This document shows positions 16,358-26,223 of a DNA stretch of 64,000 bases, in pieces. Both the position numbers and the translations under genes were made by a program. The stretch spans positions 1-64,000 of the forward strand of contig JAKQKQ010000234.1 of the NCBI GenBank assembly GCA_029560585.1, written 5' to 3'. Position 1 is the first letter of the stretch; each line of letters opens with the position of its first letter. Source of the stretch: Verrucomicrobiota bacterium (GTDB lineage: Bacteria > Verrucomicrobiota > Verrucomicrobiia > JADLBR01). A model generated the notes under the pieces. The model worked only from the letters and a program-made list of their open reading frames with translations. It searched no databases and was not told the origin of the DNA.

Positions 16358-17343
16358 GGCGGCACTTCTCCAAGGGTGAGATTAACGGTCCGTGGCGCAG
16401 GGGCGCCTGGCTCGATGACGTCGAGGGAGAGGGTGTCTCCGGGCGCATGGGACTGCAGTATTTCTATCATTTCATGCTGGTAGCGAACGGGGCGACCGCC
16501 GATCGCGCGGATCACGGTCTCGCGGGTGATGCCGGCCTTTTCTGCCGGTCCGCCGGGCTCAAGTGGGATGGTGACGATGCCCTCGGTGGCCGGCGGAAGT
16601 CGCCGGATAAAGCCGGGCTGTTGCGACCAGAGTTCCTCAAATCCGCAGCCCATGGTCGCCCGTTTAACGGATGCCTTGCAGCGGAGCAGATTGCGGATTG
16701 CGTCGGGGGGCGCGACGATCGCCAGGCCCGAGGATGCGCTGCCCTGGTTGATGAAGCCGGACTGGGTTCCGACGACGCTGCCGCCGTCATCGAGCCATGG
16801 TCCGCCGGAGACGCCGGGTGGAGCCGGGGCGGCCACGAGGTAGCAGCGGGTGGGCCATCGCAGGTGCGCGTAGTAGTTGAACGTGGTGGTGGCCCGGGCC
16901 ACCTGACCGCCGATAGAGACGCCATGGCGGTATTGCGCCATTCCGTATAAGTGAACGCGGGTGCCGGCTGGGGGTATCGATGACGCCAGGCGAAGGAAAG
17001 GGGGGGGATGTCCGTCGGGGGCCGCGACTTTCAGAAGTCCGATATCGTGGCCCGGGTCGATGCCCACGACGCTCGCGGGATACCGGCCGTGGCCAGGCCA
17101 AAGGACTTCGTAGGCGCCGGCCGCGTTGCGCAGGGCGTGGCCGGCTGTGATGACGTGGCCCTCGGAATCGGCAAACCAGCCCGAGGACTCGAGGTGTCCG
17201 TCGAACAGGATCTCCACGCAGGCGCGCGGCGCGAGCTCGTGAGGGTCGGGGCTGCGCCGGGGCGCGCAGCGAAGCGCCACAAGGATCGCGGAAGAGATCC
17301 CGAGAGCGAGGATCAGGAGTTGTGGCGAGCGGAGACTCCTCAT
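16354..17343 (-). CDS. Membrane-anchored HtrA/DegP-like serine protease with one PDZ domain
   Basis: 329 residues. An N-terminal anchor helix lies at about 8-25. The trypsin-like domain has an intact triad: His69 in ITAGHALR, Asp100 in PGHDIGLLKV and Ser179 in GVSGGPW. The PDZ domain covers about 240-315 (EPGGPAEKAGITRETVIRAI). The role is degradation or quality control of envelope proteins. The ATG at 17343 overlaps the TGA of the heparinase-like gene by 4 bp, so the two are co-translated. A longer frame upstream lies inside that gene and is rejected. The TAA is formed by the adjoining repeat element. Confidence 0.85.
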   Translation of the reverse strand: MRSLRSPQLLILALGISSAILVALRCAPRRSPDPHELAPRACVEILFDGHLESSGWFADSEGHVITAGHALRNAAGAYEVLWPGHGRYPASVVGIDPGHDIGLLKVAAPDGHPPPFLRLASSIPPAGTRVHLYGMAQYRHGVSIGGQVARATTTFNYYAHLRWPTRCYLVAAPAPPGVSGGPWLDDGGSVVGTQSGFINQGSASSGLAIVAPPDAIRNLLRCKASVKRATMGCGFEELWSQQPGFIRRLPPATEGIVTIPLEPGGPAEKAGITRETVIRAIGGRPVRYQHEMIEILQSHAPGDTLSLDVIEPGAPAPRTVNLTLGEVPP

Positions 17344-20249
17344 GGGAACGACTGGCAACCGGATGTTTTCCGCCGGATGAGGTCGCGTCCGGCATGCTTC
17401 AGGTAGGTGGCGTTGGACGCGAAGGCGGTGCCCGGTTTGCCACTGGCGTCGAATTCGACGGCGGCGCATGTGCCGTCGGATTCGAAGGGCCCACAGCGCA
17501 TGGGGCCCCGGGCGTCGCGCGTTCGGCAGAGTATCAGGTACGCGCGGTCGCCGATCTTCACGCGTGCCGCGCGCGCGTTTTCGGCGGGCCCGGGCTCGGT
17601 CGCCGCGACGGGCTCCGTGCGATCGCCGCGCCGCTGGACCTGCATGACGGCGACAAACTCCTGCTCTTTTGAGGGGGCGGGGGGCCTGGCATGGAGGATC
17701 CACTCGGGAAAATACTTATCTTTGGGAACGGGGTCGCGGCTGTAGCGGTTGACGGGCTCGGCGGGGAAGCCGGTGGTGACCTCTGGGCTGAGCCAGACGG
17801 GTTCCAGGAATCGTCCCCGGAGGGCGGCCTCGGGGCATTCGATCGCGAAAGTCCCGCTGGCGTCCGCACGGATGGGGACGATCGCGTGCAGGAGCCAATC
17901 GAAATTGGCCGGCTCTTTGGGCGTGGCGACGAGATCGTGGACGACGACGATGTCCGGTTTGATGAAAAGGATGCGGCGCTCGAATTGGCGCAGGGCGCCG
18001 TGATAGACATCGGGATCGGATGCGTCGCCGACCACATAGCCGTAGGCGGGTGAATCGAACCATGAGGTGATTTTGCCATTGGCGCCCTCGGTGCACGCGG
18101 CCTGCCCCTCGCCGTTTACGAGCAGGGTGTTGTGGGCGAGGGTGTTCATCGAGTAGGCCTTGAAATGGGGACTGCCGTACCAGTCATAATAGCCGCCGTC
18201 GATGGCGAGCTTCCCGCCGTAGGCGTGGATGACGAAGCTATTCTGGTCGGGATGCTGGTGGCCCGCCTGATAGGGGCCGCTGTGCATGGCCACGGTGACG
18301 CCCTCCCGGCCATCGACGATCGAGGTGTTGAAGATGGCAACGCCGATGTGGCGATAGTGGATGGACGGGGGCAGGTCGGTCGGGGCGCGCGGGACGATGC
18401 CGTCCACGGGTTCCCGCTGGCCCGAATACCAGAGCGCATAGGGATCGCGCGTCCGAAGTGCGAGGTCGCGCACGCGCGATTGGCAGGCGGGGCCACGGGT
18501 GCCGTGGTTGGGCATGCCGGTGTCGGCGAAACTCACGGCCCACGCGTTTGGCGGGGCGCAGTACATCGGGAAATGCGCCGTCTGGTTTAGCCAGGGGTGG
18601 GCATAGAGATCGATCCCGCAGGCGGCGCGCATCATGTCGGCGTACTCGATGACGAACGATAGGCCGTAGTCCCAATAGCCGATGCCCTCGTTGTTATCGC
18701 CCTGATAGCCGAGGCACGGGAGAAATCTCCCCAGATAGAGTTGGCGGACGTATTCGGCCCAGTCGCCGGCACCGGGATGATCGCCGAGCAGCGAGAGGCC
18801 CGACTCCGCCAAAGCAAAGGCCTGCAGCCAGGCGTGGTTGTTCGCCTCCCCATGGCGAAAGGGATTCAGGCGGGAATGAAATTGCTCGGCCCGCTGCGCG
18901 ATGATCGAGGCGAGTCTCTCGCGCTCGGATTGGGTCATCGTGTCGCGGCAGGCGTCATAGCACCAGTTCAAGCCGCGGAGGAGATGGTGCGCCCCGATAT
19001 CGCCGCGGCTCATGGCACTGCCACCCTCTGGATCCCACTCGCAGGCCTTGAGTGCCAGTTCCTTGGCCCATCCTATGACCTGCGGGTCGGCGGTGAGCAT
19101 CGCCGCGCGCCCGAGATCTTCGAGGCGTCGGCCGGTGCCGCCCGTGATGCTTCCCGCGACCTTGCCGTACCACTCGATCCACGTCGGCCATCGCGGGTCT
19201 CCGGGGACGTGGGGGCCAGGATGCTCCGGCACTCTCCGCTCGTAGAGTTTTCTCGCGGACTTGATCAAGTCGGCTTGGCGCTTTTCGGTCAAGTCGGGTT
19301 CCCGCAGGCGCGCGAATTCGATCAGGCGCGGGCGCGGTTTGGTTGCGATTTTGGATAACGGGGTGGGCGCGGTCACAAATCGGTGGGCCTCCGGCAGGAC
19401 CGTGACGCGCTCGATGTCGGACCAGCCCTCGGAGAGATCGTCCGAGGACCAGACGCGCCAGTAATAGGTCCCGGGTTCCAGCGGCGCCGGGGGCGTGTGG
19501 AAGTTCGCGGATGTTTCGACCGTCGTCGTGCCTGTGGCCGGAAACGCGGGGTCGGTCGAGTACTGCAGTTTCTCGCGGGCGGATGAACGGGGTCGCGCCC
19601 AATTGAACATCGGGGGATTGGCGAATGAAGTGCGAATCTTGTCGGTGAGGCGGCCTTCGCGCGGCGCGACGTGGATGCGGATGTTGTCCAACCAGACGGT
19701 CATCTGGGCCCTTGTCTGACCCTTGGTCGCCGTTCTTTCCTTGACCCGCCCATAGAGCTGGATTCTGGAGATCAAGAGTCCCGGCGTGACTTTCTTGCCG
19801 GACGAGCTGGTGAGATTCCCGATCGGCAATTCGACATGGCGCCATTTTTCCGTGAACTCATCGCTGGCCCAGAACCACTGTTCGTCACCGACGAAGAAAG
19901 ACATTCCCAGGTACGCACCCTCGTGGCCGGCCTCGATCTCCTCACGGTGGTCGAACGCGAGAACGAGATTTTTCTCGACGGTGATGGGGAGGCGGATATC
20001 GCAGGGGCAAGAGGTGGATGGCTCTTTGGTGCGGAGCTGGAGACAGTGGCCGTCGGCGCCAGTGGGGCCCCCGGCGATGATCGAAGCCTCGACCCTGGAT
20101 GTGTAGAGGCCGTCGTGCGCCTTGATGCCGTCGGCCGCCTCGAAGTCGGCCATGAAACGGTCGGCGGCGAGACCATTCACCGACAGACAGAACGGCAGCA
20201 TGCCGATCAGTCTCAGAAAATGAGATTGGCCGGGCATGCCCCGCAGCAT
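17340..20249 (-). CDS. Secreted heparinase II/III-like polysaccharide lyase with N-terminal beta domains
   Basis: 969 residues with a signal peptide to about residue 29. The first ~200 residues form a carbohydrate-binding-like beta domain (DFEAADG..., WLDNIRIHV). A fibronectin-like or DUF4962 segment follows (LEPGTYYWRVWSSDD). An alpha-toroid contains GEANNHAWLQAFAL, and the C-terminal heparinase II/III beta-sandwich has GHQHPDQNSFVIHAYGGKLA with the usual His/Asp pattern. Such enzymes cleave uronic-acid polymers (heparin, alginate-like). The exact polymer is not readable. The gene is coupled to the HtrA-like protease. Confidence 0.82.
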   Translation of the reverse strand: MLRGMPGQSHFLRLIGMLPFCLSVNGLAADRFMADFEAADGIKAHDGLYTSRVEASIIAGGPTGADGHCLQLRTKEPSTSCPCDIRLPITVEKNLVLAFDHREEIEAGHEGAYLGMSFFVGDEQWFWASDEFTEKWRHVELPIGNLTSSSGKKVTPGLLISRIQLYGRVKERTATKGQTRAQMTVWLDNIRIHVAPREGRLTDKIRTSFANPPMFNWARPRSSAREKLQYSTDPAFPATGTTTVETSANFHTPPAPLEPGTYYWRVWSSDDLSEGWSDIERVTVLPEAHRFVTAPTPLSKIATKPRPRLIEFARLREPDLTEKRQADLIKSARKLYERRVPEHPGPHVPGDPRWPTWIEWYGKVAGSITGGTGRRLEDLGRAAMLTADPQVIGWAKELALKACEWDPEGGSAMSRGDIGAHHLLRGLNWCYDACRDTMTQSERERLASIIAQRAEQFHSRLNPFRHGEANNHAWLQAFALAESGLSLLGDHPGAGDWAEYVRQLYLGRFLPCLGYQGDNNEGIGYWDYGLSFVIEYADMMRAACGIDLYAHPWLNQTAHFPMYCAPPNAWAVSFADTGMPNHGTRGPACQSRVRDLALRTRDPYALWYSGQREPVDGIVPRAPTDLPPSIHYRHIGVAIFNTSIVDGREGVTVAMHSGPYQAGHQHPDQNSFVIHAYGGKLAIDGGYYDWYGSPHFKAYSMNTLAHNTLLVNGEGQAACTEGANGKITSWFDSPAYGYVVGDASDPDVYHGALRQFERRILFIKPDIVVVHDLVATPKEPANFDWLLHAIVPIRADASGTFAIECPEAALRGRFLEPVWLSPEVTTGFPAEPVNRYSRDPVPKDKYFPEWILHARPPAPSKEQEFVAVMQVQRRGDRTEPVAATEPGPAENARAARVKIGDRAYLILCRTRDARGPMRCGPFESDGTCAAVEFDASGKPGTAFASNATYLKHAGRDLIRRKTSGCQSFP

Positions 20250-20275
20250 AAGGGCCGACAGCGGGAGGGGAGAAT

Positions 20276-20893
20276 CTATTTCTTGGTCTTGCGCTTGGCC
20301 TTGGCGGCCGGCGAATCGGGCCCGGGCACGTCCGGCATCTGGTACTGGAGGCCGAGGCCCTTCGGGGGCGGGTCGTGAAGCGGGTGGCCGAGGTGGCCGT
20401 AGTTGAAGCCGACCTTTCGGGGGTCGTTCGGATCGGGGGTGATGGGCAGATAGGTGAGTTTGAATTCGCCCTTGGTCTTGTCCTTGGCCTCGATTTTCAC
20501 GTGGCGCTCCTTCTCGACCTTGGCAAAAAGGGCATCGAGTTTTTCGACGTTTTGCGAGTACTGGGGCACGGTGAATGTGATGTGGATGTCTTGGCCGCCG
20601 TTATCGAGGATGGTCTGGGCGATCAGGTGGCTTGCGATGGCGTGAGTGTCGAAGGCGACGCGGATGTAGCCGCTGGTGGGGGTGAGCTCCTTGACGTCGG
20701 TGACGCTGGGCAGTTTCTTGACGGCATCGACGATCTTATTGGCGCCAATCTCGGTCTTGACGCCCGAGACGTAGAACGTCTTGACCACGGGGTGGGGCGC
20801 AAGAGTCTTCTTGGCTGGCGCAGTGGCCCCGGCGGCGAAGGCGGGCGTCGCCAGTGAAGCGAGGAGGAGGGGGCACAAGTGGCGGGCTTTCAT
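20276..20893 (-). CDS. Exported protein with HMA-like fold lacking the metal cysteines
   Basis: 205 residues, signal peptide ending ...TPAFAAG. Residues 38-100 (KTFYVSGVKTEIGANKIVDAVKKL..VTDVKE...YIRVAFDTHAI) follow the beta-alpha-beta pattern of heavy-metal-associated domains, but the CxxC is replaced by KTEI/GAN, so metal binding as in CopZ is not expected. A second half ending in a Lys-rich tail (AKAKRKTKK) is unrecognised. The gene stands 26 bp upstream of the heparinase gene start on the same strand side. Function unknown. Confidence 0.6.
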   Translation of the reverse strand: MKARHLCPLLLASLATPAFAAGATAPAKKTLAPHPVVKTFYVSGVKTEIGANKIVDAVKKLPSVTDVKELTPTSGYIRVAFDTHAIASHLIAQTILDNGGQDIHITFTVPQYSQNVEKLDALFAKVEKERHVKIEAKDKTKGEFKLTYLPITPDPNDPRKVGFNYGHLGHPLHDPPPKGLGLQYQMPDVPGPDSPAAKAKRKTKK

Positions 20894-20991
20894 TTGGGAA
20901 TGGTGGGGCGGCTGGCGATTGGGGTCAATCCAGCAGGTTCGAGGGTTGTGCGCGGTCTGGAACCGGCCGCCGCTGCGGTGGGCGCGGGGGT

Positions 20992-22176
20992 CTAATCGTA
21001 GCGGCCATGGCGCTCGGCTAACTCGACCATGCGGATCAAACGCTCTGGCGCAACATGGGGTGCGACGGAACAGGCGGAGGACAGGATGTATCCGCCCCCC
21101 GGCATGCCGATCTCGAGGCGCTGTCGCACGGCCCGCTCGAACGTCGCGTCATCCGCGTTCAGCATCTCGTTGACCGCGTCGAGATTTCCTTTGAAGAAGA
21201 AGCGGTCTCCGAATTCGGCCTTGGCCTTGGCGAGATCGACGGTGCCGAGCGGGGGCGGGTCGAGGGTGTCGATGCCATCGACGCAGGTTTCGGCCATGAG
21301 ATCCAATCTGTCGCCGATGGCCCCGCAGGTGTGGGTGTAAGATGGGAGATTGGCACCCCGGATCGCCTCCGCGACGCGGCGCTCGAATGGGAGCACGAAG
21401 CGCTGGTACATCTCGCGGCCAATGAAGCCGGCCCCGGCGAATGCCGAGCTGATGAGTATGGCGTCGGGTCCGACTTGGGCATGGCATCGCACCTGGGCGC
21501 ACACGATTCCGGTGAAGACATCGAGCAGGCGGAGGCACGTCTCGGGAACATCGACAAGGGCCATCAGTGCCTGCTCGTATCCGAAGAGTTCGATCAGGTG
21601 GGTGAAGGGCGAGAAGACTTCTGCGTGGACCGACGCATTCGGGCGGGCAGATCGCACGGCCGCAACTGTTGATGTGAACCATTCGGGATACGCGCCCGGA
21701 TCGGACAGATCAGCGCGGTCGGGAATGTCCCATAATGTCGGGGCATGCCAGGTGTTCCAGACGTATCCGGGGACGCGGTACGTGGCGGGGTCGTCGGGAT
21801 CGACCGTGTCGCAGTTCGCCCGGGGCAGGGCGGCGCCAGACGTCGCGAGAGTATGGGGGTTGTCATCGGGGGGAATCCGTGTCTCCAGCCCGTTCTTCCA
21901 TCGGATGATCTCGCCCGGGTCCACCGCGCGCCGATCCGCGATGCACTCCCTCCAGTCTGGTGGGCGACCCGGGAGGTTGACGAGGATTCCGTCGAAGCCA
22001 TATCGCGCCTGGAAACCAACCAGCGTGTCGGCGAGGCACGCGCCATCGAACCAGATGTCGGCGGGGCTGTGGCGCCCATTCAAGAAATAGTGGCCCAGGG
22101 CGAGCTGGCACATCACCGGGACGCGGTCGGGTTGCCCGTGCCGCATGGCCATGGCGACGCGTTGCCGACCCGTCAT
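20992..22176 (-). CDS. Uroporphyrinogen decarboxylase-family protein, MtaA-like methyltransferase type
   Basis: 394 residues with the UroD TIM-barrel pattern (TGRQRVAMAMRHGQPDRVPV... start, GNLDAVNEML near 330). A His-x-Cys pair, His282/Cys284 in SYTHTCG, and Cys369 in SSACSV correspond to the zinc site of MtaA/CmuA corrinoid methyltransferases; true HemE lacks them. It probably transfers a methyl group with a corrinoid partner, but no corrinoid protein gene is nearby. The start at 22176 has GAGGA upstream; the longer frame overlaps the previous gene. It lies 37 bp downstream of the NagB-like gene. Confidence 0.78.
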   Translation of the reverse strand: MTGRQRVAMAMRHGQPDRVPVMCQLALGHYFLNGRHSPADIWFDGACLADTLVGFQARYGFDGILVNLPGRPPDWRECIADRRAVDPGEIIRWKNGLETRIPPDDNPHTLATSGAALPRANCDTVDPDDPATYRVPGYVWNTWHAPTLWDIPDRADLSDPGAYPEWFTSTVAAVRSARPNASVHAEVFSPFTHLIELFGYEQALMALVDVPETCLRLLDVFTGIVCAQVRCHAQVGPDAILISSAFAGAGFIGREMYQRFVLPFERRVAEAIRGANLPSYTHTCGAIGDRLDLMAETCVDGIDTLDPPPLGTVDLAKAKAEFGDRFFFKGNLDAVNEMLNADDATFERAVRQRLEIGMPGGGYILSSACSVAPHVAPERLIRMVELAERHGRYD

Positions 22177-22213
22177 GCTGCGGTCCTCGTCGGGTGGCGG
22201 GAGGTGTTCATGT

Positions 22214-23176
22214 TCAATGTGCCTCGGGTTGCAGGGGCCCCGCCAGCGTTCGCGTGAAGAACAGTCGTCCGGGGAGAGTCGGCATCCAAGTGGAGGGAAC
22301 CCATGGGTCTGGGCCATATTGCAGCGTGACGCAGAGGCTCATGCCCTGCCACATGGCGCCGCGGTCGGGATAGACCCCGTCCGCGCCGCCGATGCAGAAG
22401 TCGCTTTGGAGGAATAGGCCGGGGCCGATGGTATTGGCCCAGCAGGGGATGAGGGTGAATCGGCTGTTGAAGCTGTGGAGGGCGTTCTGCTCAATCGTCA
22501 GGGGATGGAGGGCCTGACCGATCCTGAACGTTTGGGCCTTCCACTCCTTCGCCGAGGCGAACTCCGCGGCGATCTGTGGTTCCCAGAATGCGATATGGCA
22601 GGTGCGTCCGATGCCGTAAACCGTGACTAGGCGGGCACCTTTGTCTTTCAGGCGCCTGATCTTCTCCGGGTAGGTGGGCAGGTCGGATTTCGTCGCGAAG
22701 TTCCGTTGGCGGGGTGGGACGGTGTACTTTTCGAGCGGGCCGAAGAGGGCGGCCGTCATCGCGTGCCTGAAGCCGCCAGGGCGATTTCCCGGGAAGGTGT
22801 TGCCATCCCGGTCGGACCATTCGTCCATGTTGAAAGTCGTGACGTGGTCGCAGGGCGTACGGGAGGAGTGGATCCGCCTGATCACTTGGCGGTACATGCC
22901 CATGGGGCCCACGGGAAGGATCAGCGCGAGCGGTCGGCCCTGGCTGCGGGCATGCTCGATCTGGTCGGCGATGGCGTCACCCATGCGCCTGTCCATCGCG
23001 GACACATCCTTGACGGGGACCGCGCGGAATTCCGGGTTCCAGGATCTGCCGCGCGCGATAACGCGGCGCAGGCCCAATGCGCAGCAGCGGTCGATCTTGG
23101 CCAGGTCCCAGCCACTGGGATAGAAGCCCTCGAGCAGGGATCCCCTCACGGTGGTGAGAAAATTCATTTTTCGCAT
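22214..23176 (-). CDS. NagB-like sugar-phosphate isomerase/deaminase family protein
   Basis: 320 residues. Family motifs are the phosphate loop LILPVGPMGMYRQVI (about 86-99), TTFNMDEW with Asp118, and GIGRTCHIAFWEP with His194 and Glu199. These match glucosamine-6-phosphate deaminase, in which Asp141-His143-Glu148 act together. Here the Asp141 position is Thr192 and the following Gly is Cys, so classical deaminase activity is doubtful. It is followed closely by a UroD-like gene, which suggests a catabolic pair. ATG at 23176 is chosen over an upstream TTG; ATG at 23167 is also possible. Confidence 0.75.
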   Translation of the reverse strand: MRKMNFLTTVRGSLLEGFYPSGWDLAKIDRCCALGLRRVIARGRSWNPEFRAVPVKDVSAMDRRMGDAIADQIEHARSQGRPLALILPVGPMGMYRQVIRRIHSSRTPCDHVTTFNMDEWSDRDGNTFPGNRPGGFRHAMTAALFGPLEKYTVPPRQRNFATKSDLPTYPEKIRRLKDKGARLVTVYGIGRTCHIAFWEPQIAAEFASAKEWKAQTFRIGQALHPLTIEQNALHSFNSRFTLIPCWANTIGPGLFLQSDFCIGGADGVYPDRGAMWQGMSLCVTLQYGPDPWVPSTWMPTLPGRLFFTRTLAGPLQPEAH

Positions 23177-23254
23177 ATCGGTGAAACCTGCCAAGAGGTT
23201 TGCACATAGTTCGACAGGCGTCAAAGCCGGCGGGCTGGGGCGCGAGAACGCGCG

Positions 23255-25537
23255 TCACTCAAGGATGGGGAACAGGCTGGCCCAGTCGTCGGTCCAAAGG
23301 GGGATGCGCGGGGGCTTGTCGTCGGGTTTGGAGGCGGCCGCGCGGATTGTGGGGAGGTTCATGAACTTGTCATCGCGCGTGAGCAAGACCCAGGTGGATT
23401 CGTAGTCCCACCATTCCACATCCTCGTCCTCCCACGTCGAAATGGTGGCGCTGTTCAGCTTGAAATGGGACGCGACGTTGGCCACGACGGGCCGGAGATC
23501 GAGGAACCGGTTGGATATGTGCACGGCGATGACGCCGCCCTGGCGCATATGGCGGAGGTATATCTCGAAGGCCTCCTTGGTGAGGAGGTGGATGGGGACC
23601 GCGTCGCTGCTGAAGGCGTCCATGACCAGAATGTCGAAGTTCTGTGGGGCCTCGCGCTCCAGGGAGAGCCGGGCATCGCCAAGCACGATCTCGGTTTTTG
23701 CCCGGCTTTTGCTTAGGCACGAGAACATCGTGCTGGCGATGCGGGAGATCTCGGGGTTGATCTCGTAGAATCGAAACCTGTCACCGGGCAGTCCGAGGGA
23801 CGCGATCGAGCCGGTGCCTAATCCGAGCACGCCTATGTGGCGACTGCCGTCGTGCGCGGGCATGAGGCGGAAGGCGATGTTGATCCCGCTGCGCTCCATG
23901 TAATATGTGGTCGGCTGGTTGGCCAGCATGGGGCTGGTGAACTGGAGGCCGTGGGTGATGCGGCCGTGTTCCAGCAGGAAGTAGTGCGTGTCGGGATTGC
24001 CGCGGTTGTATTCCCTGACCTTCAGGACGCCATAGAAGTTGCGCGCTGCGGCCACGATGGTCCCGCCGCTGGATGCCGACTTTGCGAAAGTGATCGCGGC
24101 GGCGACGAGCGCCGCGGCCAAGAAGCCGCACGTCAGGCGATGGCAGGCGCGCGGGGTATCGAAGAAGCCCCTGAAATGTCCCACGCAAGCCAGTGCGGCG
24201 ATCAGGGCGCCCGGCGCCCAGTGCAGGCTCGCGAAGCCCTTCCAGGTCGGCGCGAGCCAGGCGAGCGAGGGGAACTGCTGGTGGTGACTCTTCCACCATC
24301 CGATTGCCATGGCGGCCCCTCGGTCGAGGCCGACCATACCCATCGCCAGGCACAGCAGCGCGAAGGCGAACCAGCGCCACGCATCAAGGCCGTCCCTGTC
24401 CGAGATGCAGACCACCAGGAGCAGGAGCAGGCCGAGGACGAGCGCCCAGTTCAGTTCTTCGTACGTGGTAAAGACGAGGGGGGCGACGGCGGCCACGAGC
24501 ACTCCACCGATCGCGCCCCCGAGGGCGATCGCCAGGTAGTACGCCGTCAGATGGCGCGGGTGGGGCCGCAGGCCATACAGTTCGCCGTGGCAGACCATGC
24601 AGCAGACGAAGAGGGCCGCGCAGTGGATGGCGACCTGTTTTGCTATCGATAGATCCACGCCCTCGAACATCGCCCACGCGACCGCCGCGATGGCCGGCGG
24701 GAGCGCGGCGCCGAAACAAACGCGCGAATACCAGCGGGGGTTGTCGAAGCAAAGCACGAAGGTGAGGAGGTAGATGGCCAGTGGCACCACCCATAAGAAC
24801 GGTGTGACGGCCATGTCCTGGCAGAGTTTATTGGTGGTGGCCATCAGCGTGGCCGAGGCGCACGCGGGCAGCAGCAGCCACAGGAGGATTTTGCCGGGCG
24901 CGGGTCTGGCGGTATCCTGCTGCCCGGGCGGGGGATCGTCAGCGTCGGGGGCATGGCGAACGGCCCACACGCGGGCGGCGACCCAGGCGCTCATCAGGGC
25001 GAAGATGACCATCCCCCATGACCAGAGCAGGGTCTGTGTCCCGCGCGACAGATAGACCTCGATGCAGAAGGGATAGGCCAGCAGCGCCAAGAGGGAACCG
25101 ATGTTTGAAAGCGCGTAGAATCGGTAGGGCGATCGGCCGGGATGGGTCCGCCTAAACCATGCCTGGAGAAGAGGCCCGGTTGAGGAAAGCACCAGGTAGG
25201 GCAGGCCGATCGATGCGGCGAGGAGCGCCATGATATGGGCCACGGGGAGGCTGGACCCGGTTGGTTTCCATGCCTCCGATGGCGTGATGGGCAGCAGGGC
25301 CAGCGCGCCCAGGAGCAGCGCGACGTGGAGGGCCACCTGGTGGCGGGGTTTCAGGAAACGGATGCTGAAGTGTGCGTAGGCATAACCGCCCAGCAGCAAG
25401 AGCTGAAAAAAGAGGAGGCATGTTGTCCAGACGGCTGGCGCGCCCCCGAACCACGGCAGGATGTACTTGCCGATTATTGGCTGCACCTCGAAGAGCAGGA
25501 GGGCCCCGGTGAAGATCGTCAACGCGTAGGGGAGCAT
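23255..25537 (-). CDS. Membrane-fused spermidine synthase-like protein
   Basis: 760 residues. The N-terminal ~500 residues contain about 12-14 transmembrane helices, starting LTIFTGALLLFEVQPIIGKYILP, typical of the widespread fused MFS/spermidine-synthase group. The C-terminal domain (about 540-740) has the SAM-type loop GVLGLGTGSIAS, FYEINPE, LGDARLSL and VMDAFSSDAVPIHLLTKEAF, as in aminopropyltransferases. Whether it makes a polyamine or another product is unknown. It ends 79 bp upstream of the NagB-like start, on the same strand. Confidence 0.82.
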   Translation of the reverse strand: MLPYALTIFTGALLLFEVQPIIGKYILPWFGGAPAVWTTCLLFFQLLLLGGYAYAHFSIRFLKPRHQVALHVALLLGALALLPITPSEAWKPTGSSLPVAHIMALLAASIGLPYLVLSSTGPLLQAWFRRTHPGRSPYRFYALSNIGSLLALLAYPFCIEVYLSRGTQTLLWSWGMVIFALMSAWVAARVWAVRHAPDADDPPPGQQDTARPAPGKILLWLLLPACASATLMATTNKLCQDMAVTPFLWVVPLAIYLLTFVLCFDNPRWYSRVCFGAALPPAIAAVAWAMFEGVDLSIAKQVAIHCAALFVCCMVCHGELYGLRPHPRHLTAYYLAIALGGAIGGVLVAAVAPLVFTTYEELNWALVLGLLLLLVVCISDRDGLDAWRWFAFALLCLAMGMVGLDRGAAMAIGWWKSHHQQFPSLAWLAPTWKGFASLHWAPGALIAALACVGHFRGFFDTPRACHRLTCGFLAAALVAAAITFAKSASSGGTIVAAARNFYGVLKVREYNRGNPDTHYFLLEHGRITHGLQFTSPMLANQPTTYYMERSGINIAFRLMPAHDGSRHIGVLGLGTGSIASLGLPGDRFRFYEINPEISRIASTMFSCLSKSRAKTEIVLGDARLSLEREAPQNFDILVMDAFSSDAVPIHLLTKEAFEIYLRHMRQGGVIAVHISNRFLDLRPVVANVASHFKLNSATISTWEDEDVEWWDYESTWVLLTRDDKFMNLPTIRAAASKPDDKPPRIPLWTDDWASLFPILE

Positions 25538-25708
25538 AGGAGGGGGATTGATATCTGGACCCGGATCATCGGGAGACAGTATTGGCTTTGGTGTCCGGAC
25601 TCAAGAACGACGGGTGCCCAAGGGGATGGGAGGAGGGGCCGCCGCGGGCTTGCGGCGGGGGTGAAGTGAGCAGCGCAACCATTGGTGTCGGCCGGTGTTG
25701 ACGCCTGG

Positions 25709-26068
25709 ATGGACCGCAGGCGACCGGTGTGGGCCTTTGCCTTGATCTATACGGCGATCTCGATGGCGACGGAGATCGTTCTGATCGTCGTTTTTCGCCT
25801 GAAGATCCCGGCGGACAACGCGATCATCGCGCCGATCATACTGACCATCCCGCCCGTGATAGCGGCGAGGATCGCGGGCTATCGGGCCGGGCGCGGGCTT
25901 TTCGTATTGGCGGGATTGACGGCGGTCCTGACGCTGGGCGTCACGTTGTTGGTCACCCATTTCACTGGGGTGTCGACGGGCCTGATCGAGCCATTGATCA
26001 ACCGGCCGACGGCCGCCTTCCTCGCGGCCGTTTTTGCCAACCGGATTTTCGGCAGGCGCCGGCCCTGA
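25709..26068 (+). CDS. Small integral membrane protein
   Basis: 119 residues with three or four hydrophobic segments (AFALIYTAISMATEIVLIVV, APIILTIPPVIAARI, LTAVLTLGVTLLVTHF). No family is recognised. The reading frame extends to a TTG at 25682, but ATG at 25709 is the first conventional start; neither has a strong ribosome binding site. It stands alone between divergent and convergent neighbours. Confidence 0.5.
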   Translation: MDRRRPVWAFALIYTAISMATEIVLIVVFRLKIPADNAIIAPIILTIPPVIAARIAGYRAGRGLFVLAGLTAVLTLGVTLLVTHFTGVSTGLIEPLINRPTAAFLAAVFANRIFGRRRP

Positions 26069-26223
26069 GCGCACGGATCGTCGCCCGCAAGCTGGTCTCT
26101 ATAGTCCAGGCGCTTGGATTCTCGAATAGGCAGGGCGCGGGTCGCATGATGTTTACCGTCGGGCGGCCGAGGAGGGGTCGGACCTTTCTGCCGGCGCGTG
26201 TCGCGCGTCTTCGCGCCCTCGAT

